Shown piece after piece: positions 47,690 to 59,885 of a DNA stretch of 64,000 nt (position 1 is its first letter; the number at the start of each line of letters is the position of its first letter). A program made the translations under genes and the position numbers. The notes below the pieces were generated by a model. It saw nothing but the letters and a program-made list of their open reading frames with translations. It was not told the origin of the DNA and did no database searches. The stretch is taken from positions 78,523,410 through 78,587,409 of the forward strand of contig NC_030683.2 of NCBI RefSeq assembly GCF_000004195.4, given 5' to 3'. The stretch comes from Xenopus tropicalis. Its lineage: Eukaryota; Chordata; Amphibia; Anura; Pipidae.

Positions 47690-48479
47690 ACAGTGTGTGT
47701 GTGTTCAAGGGGATGTTATGAAAGCCTTGGATATACACACAATGTGGTCTGAAACAAATAATCTGTATATATCAGCTGTGCACTACTACTTCTCAGCTTT
47801 TAGTTCTCTGTTGAGTTCTCCTCACGTAAATGTTTCAAACTCCTCCAGAAGGTGCATCCTTGTCTCATAATCTTTGGAACACTAGTGTTGCCCCACATTG
47901 TCTCTGCCTGTTTCTGTAACTGACATAATAAGTAGAACTATAATCCCCCTCTAGAACTGATACCTTTGACTACTTTTAAAAAGAATGTGAAAATACACAT
48001 TAATGTCATTGGGCCCATATACTTCACCAACAGACAGAGCTCAAGTTACTTGAAGGGGCAGCATCAGTTTGACAGGCCCCTCCCAACAACACCAAGCTCT
48101 TCCCCATTTCCTTAAAATAATAAACCAAACCACATATGATATCTTGGATGAAAAGGCCACAGCTTGTTTATTAAATCAAGTAAATGTCAACCAACATACA
48201 CCAACAAGATTTAAGTGTAGGGCAATTTACAATCACATTTATATAATATTTAACTATTAACTTTTGTAACATCTGATAGCCGCTGAAGGCTGCAAACAAT
48301 TGTACCCAAGAGTGAGGGGCCCGCCTGCTGTCCTTCATAGGCGTGGCTTTACTTCTTTACTCATACACTGCTACATCAATTTAATACCTCCCCCCTACAC
48401 CGCTACCCACCTTGTTCTGGGGAGGGCAGGCGGAAGCAGTTTAAGATAAAAGATAACACTCCTTTAACTTCCTTCCTCT

Positions 48480-48665
48480 TTTAGGGCAGTGGTACACGGG
48501 GAGATTAGTTGCGCCGTAACAAATCTCCGTTGTCGCAGGCGACTAATTTCCCCGCAATGCGATCCCACTGGCTAGAATGTAAATTGCTGGTGGGATGGCA
48601 TACGCGTTGCTGTTGACGCAGCCGCCCGAAGTTGTCTTCAGAGGAACATGTCCTCTGAAGGCATC
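48480..48665. repeat. Xenopus-type repeat (GGGCAGTGGYACACGGGGA), copy 1
   Basis: GGGCAGTGGTACACGGGGAG, GTCGCAGGCGACTAAT and GCTGGTGGGATGGCATACGC are shared with 58412-58600. A common frog repeat; right limit approximate. Confidence 0.55.
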
Positions 48666-48868
48666 TCTTCCTATCCCCACAGCAACCCAGGAAACTACAA
48701 CACCCTTATCCCTAGTTCCCTCCTTTCTAGCCCAATCACGGCCCTGTCATTCCCAGTTCCTGGCTCACTCCCCACAGGCATTCTGGATGATCCTAGTGAG
48801 CAAGTTTCTTTTAGATGTATGTGAATCACTTTTGGTTTATTCAAATTTATACTACAATATGTTGAAAC

Positions 48869-49166
48869 TAGGGATGCACCGAACCCACTTTTTTGGGTTC
48901 TGCTGAACCCCCGAACCCACCCTGATGGATTCTGCCAAATCCCGAACCGAATATTAATTAGCATATGTGAAGGGTGAAAAGGGCTAAAAATCCCCCCCCC
49001 AAATTGTAACCCGTTGCGAATGCTAATTAGCATATGCTAATTTATGCTAATTAGGATTCTGATTTGGTTCGGTCGGGACCGTGGATTCGGCTGAAACTGA
49101 TTCCATAAAAAAAAGGCTGGATTCGACCCGAATCCCAAACCGAATACGGGATTCGGTGCATCCATA
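48869..49166. mobile_element. hAT MITE (TAGGGATGCACC family), copy 2
   Basis: Starts TAGGGATGCACCGAACCC and ends GATTCGGTGCATCCATA, flanked by a perfect 8-bp duplication GTTGAAAC (48861-48868, 49167-49174). It is longer than copy 1 at 13167 and contains GCTAATTAGCATATGCTAAT internal repeats. No transposase. Confidence 0.88.
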
Positions 49167-49839
49167 GTTGAAACACAGAATCATTTTGCTTTGCATATGA
49201 ACCTTTTAAAGCATACAGTAGTAACACTGCTTTGTTTTAAGTGAAATATTTGAACAAGCTGTTTTGTGCAGTGGGAAAATAATATCTGGTCAACTTACAT
49301 CACGTTATTATCAGCCCAAAAGGATGAAGCCATAATATATTCAGCACTTTTATCATAGTATATTTGGCCTGTGACCATGCAAATATTATTTATTGTACTG
49401 ATCGTTATTGAGGATAATCCCAAGGGACAATACATAAGTTTAGGTCTAATTTTAGCTATCTGACATTATAAGAATACTCTTTATTAATCTATTCTCTTCA
49501 GCTGGCTGAGCCTCTACTTTGAACTAAGAATTTACACGTCTGATGAGCTTGTAGGGAAATGCCTCTCTCTCCCCACCCACATAGTATTTTAATATTCTAA
49601 CCTCCTTTCCCATTGTCTTGACAATGGGAAATGATTTTTATGGTGTACTTCTTATTTCTAAATTACACTGTTTACTTAGTAAACAATTCACTTTACCATT
49701 TAAAATTGTATTCTTAAACCAAGAAAAGTATTTTTAGCTGTAATATTGGTGTGTAGGCAGTCATCTTAGTGCATTGTGCCTGAGCCTGAGCTTTCAGAAG
49801 GAGTCAGCACTACACATTAGAACTGCTTTCAGGTAACAT

Positions 49840-50219
49840 ATTGTTTCTCCTACTCCCATGTAACTGGAGGAGTCCCAAGATGGACTTGGGTTTCTTAATA
49901 TTAAGTGCTATTCTGATATCTACTGGGAGCTGCTATCTTGCTACCTTCCCATTGTTCTGCTGACTGGCTTCTGGTTGGGGGCGGGGTGATATCACTCCAA
50001 CTTGCAGCTCAGCAGTAAAGTGTGACTGAAGTTTATCAGGTCACATGGCTGTAGCACCCTAGGAAATGAAGAATATGGCTAGGCCCATGTGAAATTTCAA
50101 AATTAAATATAGAAAAATCAGTTTGCGTTTTTGAAAAATGGATTTCAATGCAGGATTCTGCTGGAGAAGCTCTATTAATGGGAAAAAAAACATGTTTTCC
50201 CATGACAGTATACCTTTAA
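49840..50219. mobile_element. TTAA-type MITE (Xenopus T2-like)
   Basis: The right end CATGACAGTATACCTTTAA carries TTAA at 50216-50219. The body, with GTTTCTCCTACTCC, ATATCACTCCAACTTGCAG and GAAGTTTATCAGGTCACATG, matches a repeat I recall as very common in Xenopus. The left end is degraded. Confidence 0.65.
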
Positions 50220-50535
50220 AACCTTTTTTCTCCCTTATCTAAATCATCTTTTTTTTGTCATACAGTTTTTTAATCATACGGTTGACACAATTCTCACATT
50301 CCTAATGCTGTAATATCTAAGTAAAGCAGAGTGGGGTGTTTCAGAGTGCTATACTGAACTGTCATGCAGTTCCCATTTTGGTCCCATTTGATAATCACTA
50401 TATCATCTTTATAACCCACCAAATGTACTAGCTTAATGTCCTTCTCTGTTTTAATGTGGCAGCAAAATTGACTTGTTGTTTCTTTGTGTCAATAGTTGGC
50501 ATTGGTGCAGTAGGTGCTACATAGCTGTTACTTAC

Positions 50536-50701
50536 ACTCTGCCTTAGCACAGATGAGACAGGCAGTGGTGCTGTTGAAAAACCGGAGCAGAGTTGCTACA
50601 GCCGCACTAATGTCAGTGTTGCTGGGATGAAGGTTCAAAGTAGTAAATCTCTGGTACTGAAATCTTAGGAATTCTTCAGTAGAGACTTTTATATGTGGTA
50701 C
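50536..50701 (-). CDS. grik4: grik4 exon: amino-terminal domain, VPHIKV segment
   Basis: A 166-base exon with acceptor TTCTTTTAG and donor GTAAGT. It reads [20 protein letters not shown] followed by [19 protein letters not shown] and [15 protein letters not shown]. The conserved LHPSNTDIS motif is present, and NST in FFNSTT is a potential N-glycosylation site. The exon ends with the T of a split Cys codon (CAKAE-C) finished by the next exon. This segment crosses between the two lobes of the extracellular amino-terminal domain. Confidence 0.97.
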
Positions 50702-51595
50702 CTAAAAGAAGACCATTAAAAAAATAAGAAAGTGTCATTCTTCATGGACTTGGGGTATATAAAAGGCAAATATTTGCATTCTTTTTATTTTTCACTTGTG
50801 GTTGACTTATGGATATATGAAGCTGAAGTGATATTTATTTCTTCTTTACTGATAAAGTGATGTTTATTTCTTTCTTAGCTTATATGAACATGTTGTTCAA
50901 ACAGATTACAGGTTTTGTATTATTAAAGCTTGCACTGTCTGCTGGTCAACTGCCATAGGCCTTATATGTTATAATCATTTTACAAGAAGTCAAGTGGGCA
51001 AGGGGTAATGTATGACTTTATAGGGGCCAGGCCAGTCTAAAATAGAGAAAGATGGGATTTTCTCATTTTAGCCATAGTAAAAAGACCAAACTACATTTGC
51101 TACTAGACTGTACAGAGGTATAGAATAAAATATATTATCATGTATTCCCCTGTACTGAATACAACTGTTCAGAAAACCATCAGTGTATATTGTCTCATTT
51201 GATAACTAGAAACCATTGCAGCTCTGCAACACACATTCCACAACAAAAAATGTAAGTGGTATATCAAAAATAGCAGAATCAGCTAAAAATCAGCTAAATT
51301 ACTGGAAAAGGAATGTATTGCATAGGAATCAATAGTTATAAGGAGCTTAGTCAAGAGGAATGATACTGCTGGTAAATGTGATGCATAATAAAGAACACTG
51401 TTGGACAAACTGAGGCCCTTAAGCTATCACCGGACGACTCCAAGAACCCTAACAGCCTTCAGCTGTCAATGTTATGGTCATATTCAAAATTCAACAACAT
51501 TTTAAGGGTTCAAGGGTGCCATAGGCAGGTTTGTAGAATTTAAGCAAAGCAAAACACAGTTACAAATCTGTAACAATCAACAAGGGTGGTCTGAC
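50702..51595 (-). other. grik4: grik4 intron, 894 bp
   Basis: Between the MCQILPKG and VPHIKV exons. I see nothing recognisable in it apart from the splice signals. Confidence 0.75.
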
Positions 51596-51693
51596 CTCCT
51601 TCTCCCCACAGATGTTGCTTATGATGGAACTCGATGAAGGGCTGTAAGATGGGCCCAATACACCCAAAACACCCTTAGGCAGAATCTGGCACA
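51596..51693 (-). CDS. grik4: grik4 exon: amino-terminal domain, MCQILPKG segment
   Basis: A 98-base exon. The acceptor is a T-rich tract ending TTATTCAAG and the donor GTCAGA. It completes the split Met codon and reads [20 protein letters not shown], then [12 protein letters not shown]. In kainate receptors this segment forms the core beta strand and helix around GPSSSP and the conserved ISNICGEKE motif. A Tyr replaces the first Ser of the usual GPSSSP, a mild substitution. Frame is open; 98 bases restore the phase so that the following exon starts on a codon boundary. Confidence 0.96.
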
Positions 51694-53158
51694 CTTGAAT
51701 AAAGAAAAAAAAAGACAAATTACTGGTTATGCAGTTGCCTGATATAGGCATTAATTAATAATAATTAAAAGTGACTAAAGTCTACTTTCTTATTACTGTC
51801 CAAGTCCCATTAGGGAAATTAACTATGGGATATGCCACCTGTCTACACAGAGAAGTTAAAGGGACAGTAACACCAAAAAATGAAAGTGTATAAAAGTAAT
51901 TACTATATAATGTAATGCTTCCCTGTACTGGTACAACTGGTGTGTTTTCCTTAGAAAGACTACTATAGTTTATATAAATAAAGCTTCTGTGTAGCCACGG
52001 GGGCAGCCATTTACAGGAGAAAAGGCACAGGTTACTTAGCAGATAACAGATAAAACCCCATTATATTCTACAAAGCTTATCTGTTATCCGCTATGTAACC
52101 TGTGCCTTTTCTCCTTTTTCCCAGCTTCAATGGCTGCCCTCGTGTTGACATAGCAGCTCATTTATATAAACTATAGTAGCGTTTCTGTTGCAAACTTACC
52201 AGTTTTACCAGCGCAGGGCAACTGTACATTATATTTTAATTACTTTAAAAGACTTTCATTTTTTGGTGTTACTGTTCCTTTAAAGGTACAACATGAAAAG
52301 AGGAAAACTGAGGTATGCAAAACATTGGCTTAACTGCTGTTCTATTGAATACTAAGACAGGAATGGCAAGAGGCTTGAACTTTTAAGAAGACACAAAAAC
52401 ACAGTTTTTGAACAGTTAACAAATATACAACTTGAATGAATATTTGCAGGCCCCACACAAATTTACTACAATTAGCTTGTTGCATTCTTTGCAGCCATAT
52501 GTTGTCCCTTCTGGCACACCCCTAAAAGAAAGTTAAGGTACAGAACCGGAGGTTTGGGAAGCAGGCACTTCATGTGTCAGTGAAGTATGTGCATTGTATG
52601 TAACTTACATTTATTGAAGCAATGATCCAGTACTAAATTGCACCATGTCTTTATGTATACTACAGGGCTCAACGGTGTTGTGTAGCATGTTATATTTATT
52701 GCTACAAGCTGTCAATGCATTAGTTGCTGTAAGAAGTCTATAGTATCACAAGTTGCACCATCTCTTTAAATACCAGAGTGTTGTTTCACAAAAGTTACAA
52801 GTACAAGTTCTACTGAAGAAGATGATGGTTGTTGGGTTGGCATAGGGTTTATTGTCTTTTTGAAATACTTTGTAGAAGAAAACTACTACTCTTTATTTGT
52901 TAATTATTCAATTATTTGTCATTTAACATTATATACATTAATGTATATAAATACATTGCCAAACAATTATATAAAAAACAGCTTTGTTAATTGTCTGGTT
53001 TCCAAGCTGGTTCTATAAAGTACCACTGTAACTGTAGAATGTGTGGCATAAAGCCACTTAAGGGCAAGAACATAATTAAAACTTTAAAAGCACAAGATTA
53101 TTATTATTATTTTGTACGTCTTCAGATTTGATTTTTAATATTTAGGCAAAATACATAC
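51694..53158 (-). other. grik4: grik4 intron, 1465 bp
   Basis: Contains the foldback MITE at 51856-52283. The rest (52284-53158) shows no recognisable feature. Confidence 0.75.
51856..52283. mobile_element. Foldback TTAA-flanked MITE, 428 bp
   Basis: TTAA at 51856-51859 and 52280-52283. The ends TTAAAGGGACAGTAACACCA and the inverted counterpart ending GTGTTACTGTTCCTTTAA continue as two arms of nearly 200 bp, meeting near CAGATAACAGATAAAACC. No coding capacity. Fits the T2/Kolobok-like MITE group. Confidence 0.85.
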
Positions 53159-53323
53159 TGGTTTCTGCAGTCTCATACTCGCTGTCTTTCAGTAGCTCAA
53201 AAATGTCCACCTCTAGTCTTGCTTTGCCTTGCCGTTCTGGTGCCCGGTTAATACGGTTCTTGGCCAATGTTATGGACAGCCTCTCTCCTCTGCTGCATTC
53301 CATGGGATCATCCAGAATCGCAG
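53159..53323 (-). CDS. grik4: grik4 exon: start of amino-terminal domain
   Basis: A 165-base exon encoding the first strand and helix of the LIVBP-like amino-terminal domain of GluK4, which drives subunit assembly outside the cell. The acceptor is TTTCACAG and the donor GTATGT. The exon opens with the last two bases of an Ala codon and reads [20 protein letters not shown], continuing through a basic NRINRAPER stretch to [14 protein letters not shown]. It ends with the A of a split Met codon completed by the next exon. The Cys in MECS probably forms the conserved domain disulfide with the Cys in ENCDH two-thirds along the domain. GluK5 differs in this region (DDQTVCGRGERLALAL), so the GluK4 call is firm. 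Confidence 0.97.
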
Positions 53324-56149
53324 CTGTGAAAGAGAGAATCAATTTGTAAGAAAGTTTTGGTGCCATACAATTTACAGACAATTGTTTATGTTCAAAGAGT
53401 TACAATGGACCAGTCTCTGACTGCTGACTACAATGTGTTGTAGAGAGCCACAGGCTGCTGGCTCCTTGGTCATATAGCCCTGCAAAGTAGCACAATAAAT
53501 TGACCCAGATCACTGGGTGATATCACAAATTTTTCTTATTGTGTTAAATTGACATAGATTTAAATGAAGATTAGACAGACTGTGAGGGAAAGACAGGAAG
53601 GTGAAATAATAGTTATACAAAGCATAATGATAGAATAATTTTAATCAAGCATGAGAAAAGTCATGAGTAAAATTATTATACATTTGAATCTTACTATCTG
53701 TTGATTCTGGTAAATGCCAGAGGGGTTGCTGTAAGATGCCATAGACACTATAATCACTATTAATTGGGCCAGTGGGGGAGCTGTTTGGTCCTCTGTGTAC
53801 TTGAAATTCCACAGCCTATTTTGAATGCCACAGCCTATTTTGAATCCCAGGCTGAGGATTGCCCTGTTGCATGGCAACCAACCCCCCTCCATATGACCCC
53901 TATACCACTCTTTAAATACCAGGGTAACCAAAAAGGCAGGAAATAAACGTCATTCCTTGTTGAAGGTTAAAGTTGTAATTTTAGTGGAAAACAAGGGAGC
54001 ACATGTACTGCAACTGTATGGAATTAATGGGGAAACAAACACAGCAAATGCACAGTTTATCCCCCTCTGGATCAAAAGATAACTAAAAAAAAGATGTAAA
54101 TCTTTTCCATTGATGTGCTGTTTTCCATTATTGTGTAGGACTTAGAGTTGGGATTCAGACAAAAGTATTTGTATGGAACAGCTTCATAACTGTTGTGAAA
54201 TGTCTTCATCATGTCTAAAACAGAAGAATAATCCCCCAAACTATTTAAATTTTAGGCTTGGTTAAGAAATGACAAACAAACCATTGAAATACAATATCTG
54301 CAATCGCTATTTTTGCTTAATTCAGATATGCTAAACATAACAACAAGTTCTCACAAAAGGGTTGGTCTCACGTTAATTCTGCTTGGTTCGAAAATGCCAA
54401 ACACATCACTAAATTCTCATAAATCAACCACTTTTTTTCCCCCTACTGCCTATTATGCACTCACAGCACAATTACAATAGTCCTATTGATTTTCCTATGT
54501 AAACAGTAATCAGTGGGACAGAAAAAAAGGAAATCCCATCAGGTTTTCGTTTGATGCCCACATAGTTCTTAGCATTATGGATCCAAATGCAGAGGAATAA
54601 ACCAAGCTTTTTCATAACAAAGGGACATGATATCAGTAAGCACTAATGCTGCCTACACAGACCCTCAGAGGTACAAAGGTGCACATATGTTTTCTTGTAT
54701 TGGATTGCTGGCCTTGGTACTCAAATAAAGGTTGTTCTGCTGAACTTTCTAAAATCTAAGTGTGACAAGATCGGTGTCAGCATGTCAAATGTTCTCAGGA
54801 GGTTTTATGTGTTTCTTACATGAGGTTGGTAGAGCAGAAAGAACAGAAAAATAAATCAACACAGATAGAAGTAATTGAAAGAACAGAGGACATTGCCTCA
54901 CAAAGGAGGAAGCTTGAGCATGAGAAAGCACCTTAAGTTCCACATTTTTGTACAATGTAGTCAGGGAGGAACAAATCAAAGTACCATGTTTAGTACCATG
55001 TTTTCTAGAACTGGAGCAAAGCTAAATATTGAAGGACAACTGACACATAGGACTTGAAATGTTTGGCATGGCTTTATCCATATTAATAAAAGTGTATTTG
55101 TTTAACTGATTTCTGCAGATTGTTGCAAAAAATGCACAGTACAGTAAATATAGGATCATGCAAACAAAACTGGGTGGTTTCTGTTAAATAATACAGTTGT
55201 GGAATATTTATTAAGATCATCATTTACGGAAAGGAAAATTAAGACCGATCTGCCAGCCACTGCAAAGTGAGCCATGAAAAATGATAATTATTCTCTTCCT
55301 GCCTCAATCAAATGTAAGGAAATTATTTATCAAGCATATGCCAGCTCAGACATGTCCTATTTCTAGATGGATTGGAGAACTGTAGCGAAGGTGGGAGAAA
55401 AATTGATTTTGTGGTTTGTCTTGGCAGGGAGAGAGTTAATGGCAAATGTTCGGCATTCACAAGCAAACTTAGAGCCATCAGTAGAATTTTATGGTTGGTT
55501 TGAGTTAGCGGGATGTCTCAGCACATGCTTATTTGGCAGTGTTTTTGTCTGACATTTTTAAAGAGGATAAAGAAAGGGCTCTATTGTCAGGGAGGCAGGT
55601 CCGGACTCACACTGATAAGCTTAATTAAACAATTCACTTAGGCTCACGTTTTAAATTAGGTGTTAAAATACTTCAATCCGTCTGTTAATTACTTAACAGG
55701 AAGGATTCCATTAATCCTTTCTTGTATTTAGCTGGAGTTAGTGCCCCCTCCTCTGCTTAAAACTCTTGAGTCCTGACTGCAAACTCCACTTCAAGTGATC
55801 ATTATCCTTCAGGCTCCATCCCACTGGTTGCACAGTATCTTCTCATTTTTATAATTCAGAATGTTTGGCTACACAGTCCTCATTTCTATAGTTGAATTGT
55901 TCAGTCCTTCTTAGTGCCAGATTCATTTTTTCAAAATAATTTTTTAAAAGACGTTTTAGGCATTGAAAAGTCATTATATTTTAATTTGAATGGCAAAGCA
56001 TGGTTACTAAAATCCATTCTTCCTACTTGGCTTAAGGTCACCAAACAAGCATATCTTCTCCCGATATGCCCATCTAAGGTAGGCAATAACAATATCAGGC
56101 TAATTTGCTCGAGCCAAACAATCGAGTTACAATGATATGTATAGAAGCC

Positions 56150-56345
56150 GTTGGACCAAGGACTGCATCAATGAGCCGATACAGTCCCCGGGCCTATGGA
56201 AAAATCAAACCTGACCGATCAACACCTGGCCAATTTTTGCCTAGATATTGTTCGGGGGGCCCATACATGGGCGGTTAAGCTGCAGAATTGGCCTAAAGGA
56301 CTTAAATCAGCAGTTTAAATCTGCCCATGTACATCCACCATTAGT
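56150..56345. repeat. Xenopus-type MITE (CCATACATGGGC ends)
   Basis: GGGCCCATACATGGGCGGTT near 56258 and GCCCATGTACATCCACC near 56323 frame a short hairpin. The preceding CCGATACAGTCCCCGGGCCT belongs to a common frog repeat also seen in part at 63590-63785. Limits approximate. Confidence 0.5.
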
Positions 56346-56999
56346 TTGGAGTGAATGGCCCCCAAGAACTAGCAGGACTGACCTTCATGTTACATTCATA
56401 AGAGAGAAAAGGGTTGTTTTTTTGTTTTTATCTGTATATTTTGTTTTTTTTAGGTATAGTTAAAGAGACATAAATGAAAAGATGTAAAACAGAATAACAT
56501 AACACATAATGGAATGAGTCATGAGAAAGTGCTACAAAATGCAATTGAGTCACGGCAGAAATAACTTTTACAGATGAAAAATGCATACATTACATAATAT
56601 AAAGTTCTCCGGTTTCATCCCCTAATTAAAAATAAACAAAAAGGACCATGATTCAAGGCTCTAGTCCAAGCTTTGTACTTAATATAAGGCTCTATAAAAA
56701 GGGGGAGTGTTAACCTATATGGAATTTACTTTTTAGGTGGGATTGGTAGGATAGATATAGACCCAGTTTGCCCATATATTATCATGTTTAGGTTTTACCC
56801 ATTGCTTCCACTTTAGACCAATAAGCCTCCAGGCACTATTGATATATGATTGGTTAACCTTTGTGGTGCCCTGGTAAAATTGTAAAAAATAGGGGCTTTC
56901 CTAAGACTTAAATTCAGGGATTAAGAGGTACTTCATTTAAAAAGTATTTGTACATAAAAGCTACATTCGCCCATTAAGAGGCTATCACAGGACAATGCC

Positions 57000-57005
<6 letters not shown>

Positions 57006-57046
<41 letters not shown>
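57006..57046. repeat. (TA)n microsatellite, about 20 units
   Basis: An uninterrupted run of TA dinucleotides, the longest in the window. Confidence 0.95.
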
Positions 57047-57051
<5 letters not shown>

Positions 57052-57839
57052 TTTTATATAGTCTATCTGGGGTTTAATACCAGAACACTTTGTTTCTATG
57101 GAAACCTATAAACATATTAGGATTAGAAGCGTTCTGTGGCTATAACAAGGCAAAAAGCCACAGGCAAAGTACTAATATATTTTCATTTTAAAGTAGGGGT
57201 TATAGTAGCTCTTACAATGTACAAGCTTCTGTGCATTGTACAAGACCTGTACAAGTGCTGAGGAGTTCTGTAACCATATTTAGACCCGAGGCTGCAGTAC
57301 ATGTCTGGTTGAAACCATCATTCAGTAGTGGATTGACCTGACATTTCTGAAAATGTGCAAGCAATTTAAAAATGTAATTACTATAAATAGAATGCATTTG
57401 GAATGATTTCTCCTAACGTTTCTATTGTACTTAGTTCAAGTTTCAGTTTTCACACCATGCTACATACTAACTCCAATAATAATATAAGAGTACAAAGAAT
57501 TATGCAATAACAGAATAATACAATTCTAAATATGGTGACTCAAATATAGGCCAAGGCATGCTTATGGGCTTATGGTGGGGCATGCTCTGCAGCCATTACA
57601 ATATAACTGACTGTGGAACCTAACAATCAAATAGCAGATACGAGAAGGGCCGCTTTGAGGTGCTTCTATCCTTCTTTAGAGGGTGCTGAAGAAAGGTAAC
57701 TACAGGGTCTGATACAGAGATTAGCATGTATGTGGCAGGGTTTTAAAGGGATTGACAGAGAAACCTGAGTCCTCAGCTCACTCGTAATGTGCTTGCACGT
57801 GACATGATGTGCATAATGATCCAGGGCTAGGACACTATG

Positions 57840-58232
57840 CTTGGGGGATTATTAATCAACAATCAAATTCGATTTTTTTTTTCACAATTCGAGTTCTTTG
57901 CGCTGAAATTCGAGTTATGGCTTAAAAAATTGAATGTTTATTATTTATGCAAAAAAAAAAATCAAAAATTTGAATGTAAAAATTTGGCAGCTAAATGCTT
58001 GAAAGTTCATTTAGAAGTCAATGGGAGTTGTCTAGGCAAAGTCAAGCCGTATTTTGATTTTTGAGTTCTTGTAAACTTGAAAATTCAAGGTATTCAAGTT
58101 TTTTTATTCGAACAAGTTTTCCATATTAATAAATAAGTAAGTATTCAGATTTTGTTAAAAATATGAGTTTGTTTGAATTAGAAAAGAACTCTCGAATTCA
58201 CAAACTCGAAAATTGATAAATAAGCCCTTTAG
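57840..58232. mobile_element. MITE rich in TTCGAG / CTCGAA
   Basis: Repeated ATTCGAGTT, CTCGAATTCAC and CTCGAAAATTGATAAATAAG near the right end (AAGCCCT) match a frog MITE whose end reads AGGGCTTATTTATCAA. The left end is degraded. Confidence 0.55.
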
Positions 58233-58411
58233 TGTCACAACATGGCTGCCCACACTGGGAGCTTCCAGTAAGAGTCAAGCTGTTTTTGAGTTATGGTTCC
58301 CAAGTAGGGACTTTGGAACAACCAACACCAACTGTGACACAATGTAATGTCACAAAGCCCCAGGATAGGGAGAGGGTGTACAAATAATTAAATACAGCTT
58401 ATAAATGCTTA

Positions 58412-58600
58412 AGGGCAGTGGCACACAGGGATATTACTCACCCACAATAAACTTTCGCTATTGCAGGCGACTACACTCCCTGACATGCCATCCCACCAGC
58501 AAGAATGTAAATTGCCGGTGGGATGGCATATGCATCAGTTCGGTTTTCCAAAGACGCAGAAGTGTCTTTGTGAGGCAACTTTGGGGTAAAATTGCCCCAT
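58412..58600. repeat. Xenopus-type repeat (GGGCAGTGGYACAC), copy 2
   Basis: GGGCAGTGGCACACAGGGAT, TTGCAGGCGACTACA and GCCGGTGGGATGGCATATGC match 48480-48665. Confidence 0.55.
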
Positions 58601-58689
58601 GTCAAAAAAATTTGTCTCATCGATTCACAGATCTTTTTAAAGATTCCCCAATTTTTCGAAACGAAATGGGACAGATTAGCTCATCACTA
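58601..58689. mobile_element. hAT-like MITE right end
   Basis: CGAAACGAAATGGGACAGAT followed by TAGCTCATCACTA is the right end of the TAGTGATG family. It abuts the preceding repeat, so the left part is lost. Confidence 0.55.
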
Positions 58690-59460
58690 GTCATGGCTAC
58701 TGAACTCCAGAAAATACGCTGCCATAGACAGTACTGAGAATTGCCTCTGCTAAAAGACAGTTAGAGACAATTAATAGTAAATTATCTGCATTATCTGTTT
58801 TTGTAGTTGTGACAAGTAGCTGCTACTAGTAGCTCCATGTGTCTTCACCCTAAATATTTGTGGAGATCTCACCAGCAATCAGGGGTTAAAATAAGGCCAG
58901 GTTGGGTGAAGTTTCTTTTTAACTATCTGCAGTTAAATCCCTTTTCTCTCTAAGAATTGCACAGTCCTTCCATAGTGCTCAATTCAGAATTCCTTTTACA
59001 GAGTATCATTGTCACCCTGGTCACGCAGAGCTGTCACCAAAACCTCAGACAGAGAGAGAAGGGGACAAATTCCCAGCAAAACAGCAAATGTGTAAATCTG
59101 CAAAGTCTCAGTGTCTCAGTCATGCTGCTCTGTGAGAGATAGTGCTGTGGCCTGAGTAACTCATTAAATCAATTTATCGCTGTCTTCTCTATAATGTATT
59201 GCTCTTATTTCTTTGGTTATGTTTAATTCACATTCTATAAAACAGTTCAATGTAATTAGACTGGACAGAAGAGATGGAGATAAGCAGAATCAGCCTCTAT
59301 CTCCTTTGTCTGTAGTGCATGCATTTTTTTGGATCTTTTTTTTTATTCTTTCATTTCAGGGATTTACCAAACTTTAATTATTGCAATTTCATTACAATGC
59401 AGTTGCTTTTTTACAATATCTCAGTATTTGTGTATTTGACCAAATGACGTATTCAAAGTA

Positions 59461-59885
59461 CAGTGAGGAACATAAGTATTTGAACACCCTGCGATTTTGC
59501 AAGTTCTCCCACTTAGAAATCATGGAGGGGTCTGAAATTCACACTGTAGGTGCATTCCCACTGTGAGAGACAGCATTTAAAAAAAAATTCAGGAAATCAT
59601 ATTGTATGAGTGGAGTAGAGGTGGGCTATTTAAAGGCAGAGTAACAGGTCTTTGAGAGCCAGAAATCTTGCTGATTGCCAGGTGTTCAAATACTTACTGT
59701 ATGTGCAGCAGTGCAATACAAATACATTCTTTAAAAATCATACAATGTGATTTCCTGAATTTTTTTTTTTAAATGCTGTCTCTCACAGTGGGAATGCACC
59801 TACAATGCACCTACAATTTCAGACCCCTCCATGATTTATAAGTGGGAGAACTTGCAGGGTGTTCAAATACGTATGTTCCTCATTG
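59461..59885. mobile_element. Tc1/mariner-type MITE with about 145-bp inverted ends
   Basis: CAGTGAGGAACATAAGTATT at 59461 and its inverted counterpart ending CATATGTTCCTCATTG-like sequence at 59885 are flanked by TA on both sides (59459-59460, 59886-59887). Inverted arms run to about 59606 and from about 59738, sharing TTGAACACCCTGC, ATGGAGGGGTCTGAAAT and CCCACTGTGAGAGACAGC. TA duplication and the CAGTG start fit Tc1/mariner. The transposase gene is gone. Confidence 0.88.

Larger units (their letters stand above)
46376..50535 (-). other. grik4: grik4 intron, 4.2 kb
   Basis: Holds MITEs at 47060-47689, 48869-49166 and about 49840-50219 and a repeat at 48480-48665. The first 680 bases (46376-47059) show nothing recognisable. 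Confidence 0.75.
6486..53323 (-). other. grik4: grik4 gene body, partial (8 internal coding exons)
   Basis: Minus-strand split gene for kainate receptor subunit GluK4 (KA1), a high-affinity subunit that forms postsynaptic and presynaptic glutamate-gated channels with GluK1-3. Read in order of decreasing coordinate, eight exons give an uninterrupted 1082-base frame matching about residues 28-388 of the roughly 956-residue mammalian protein (numbering recalled, approximate). GluK4 rather than GluK5 is indicated by [29 protein letters not shown] and [13 protein letters not shown]. Intron sizes are 1465, 894, 4160, 13011, 19052, 6711 and 463 bases. The signal-peptide exon and the exons for ligand binding and membrane segments are outside the window. 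Confidence 0.96.

Noticed and set aside
48961..49060. GCTAATTAGCATATGC repeats as a homeodomain-bound regulatory array
   Set aside because: They are the internal repeats of a hAT MITE with clear 8-bp duplications; regulatory use would need independent evidence.
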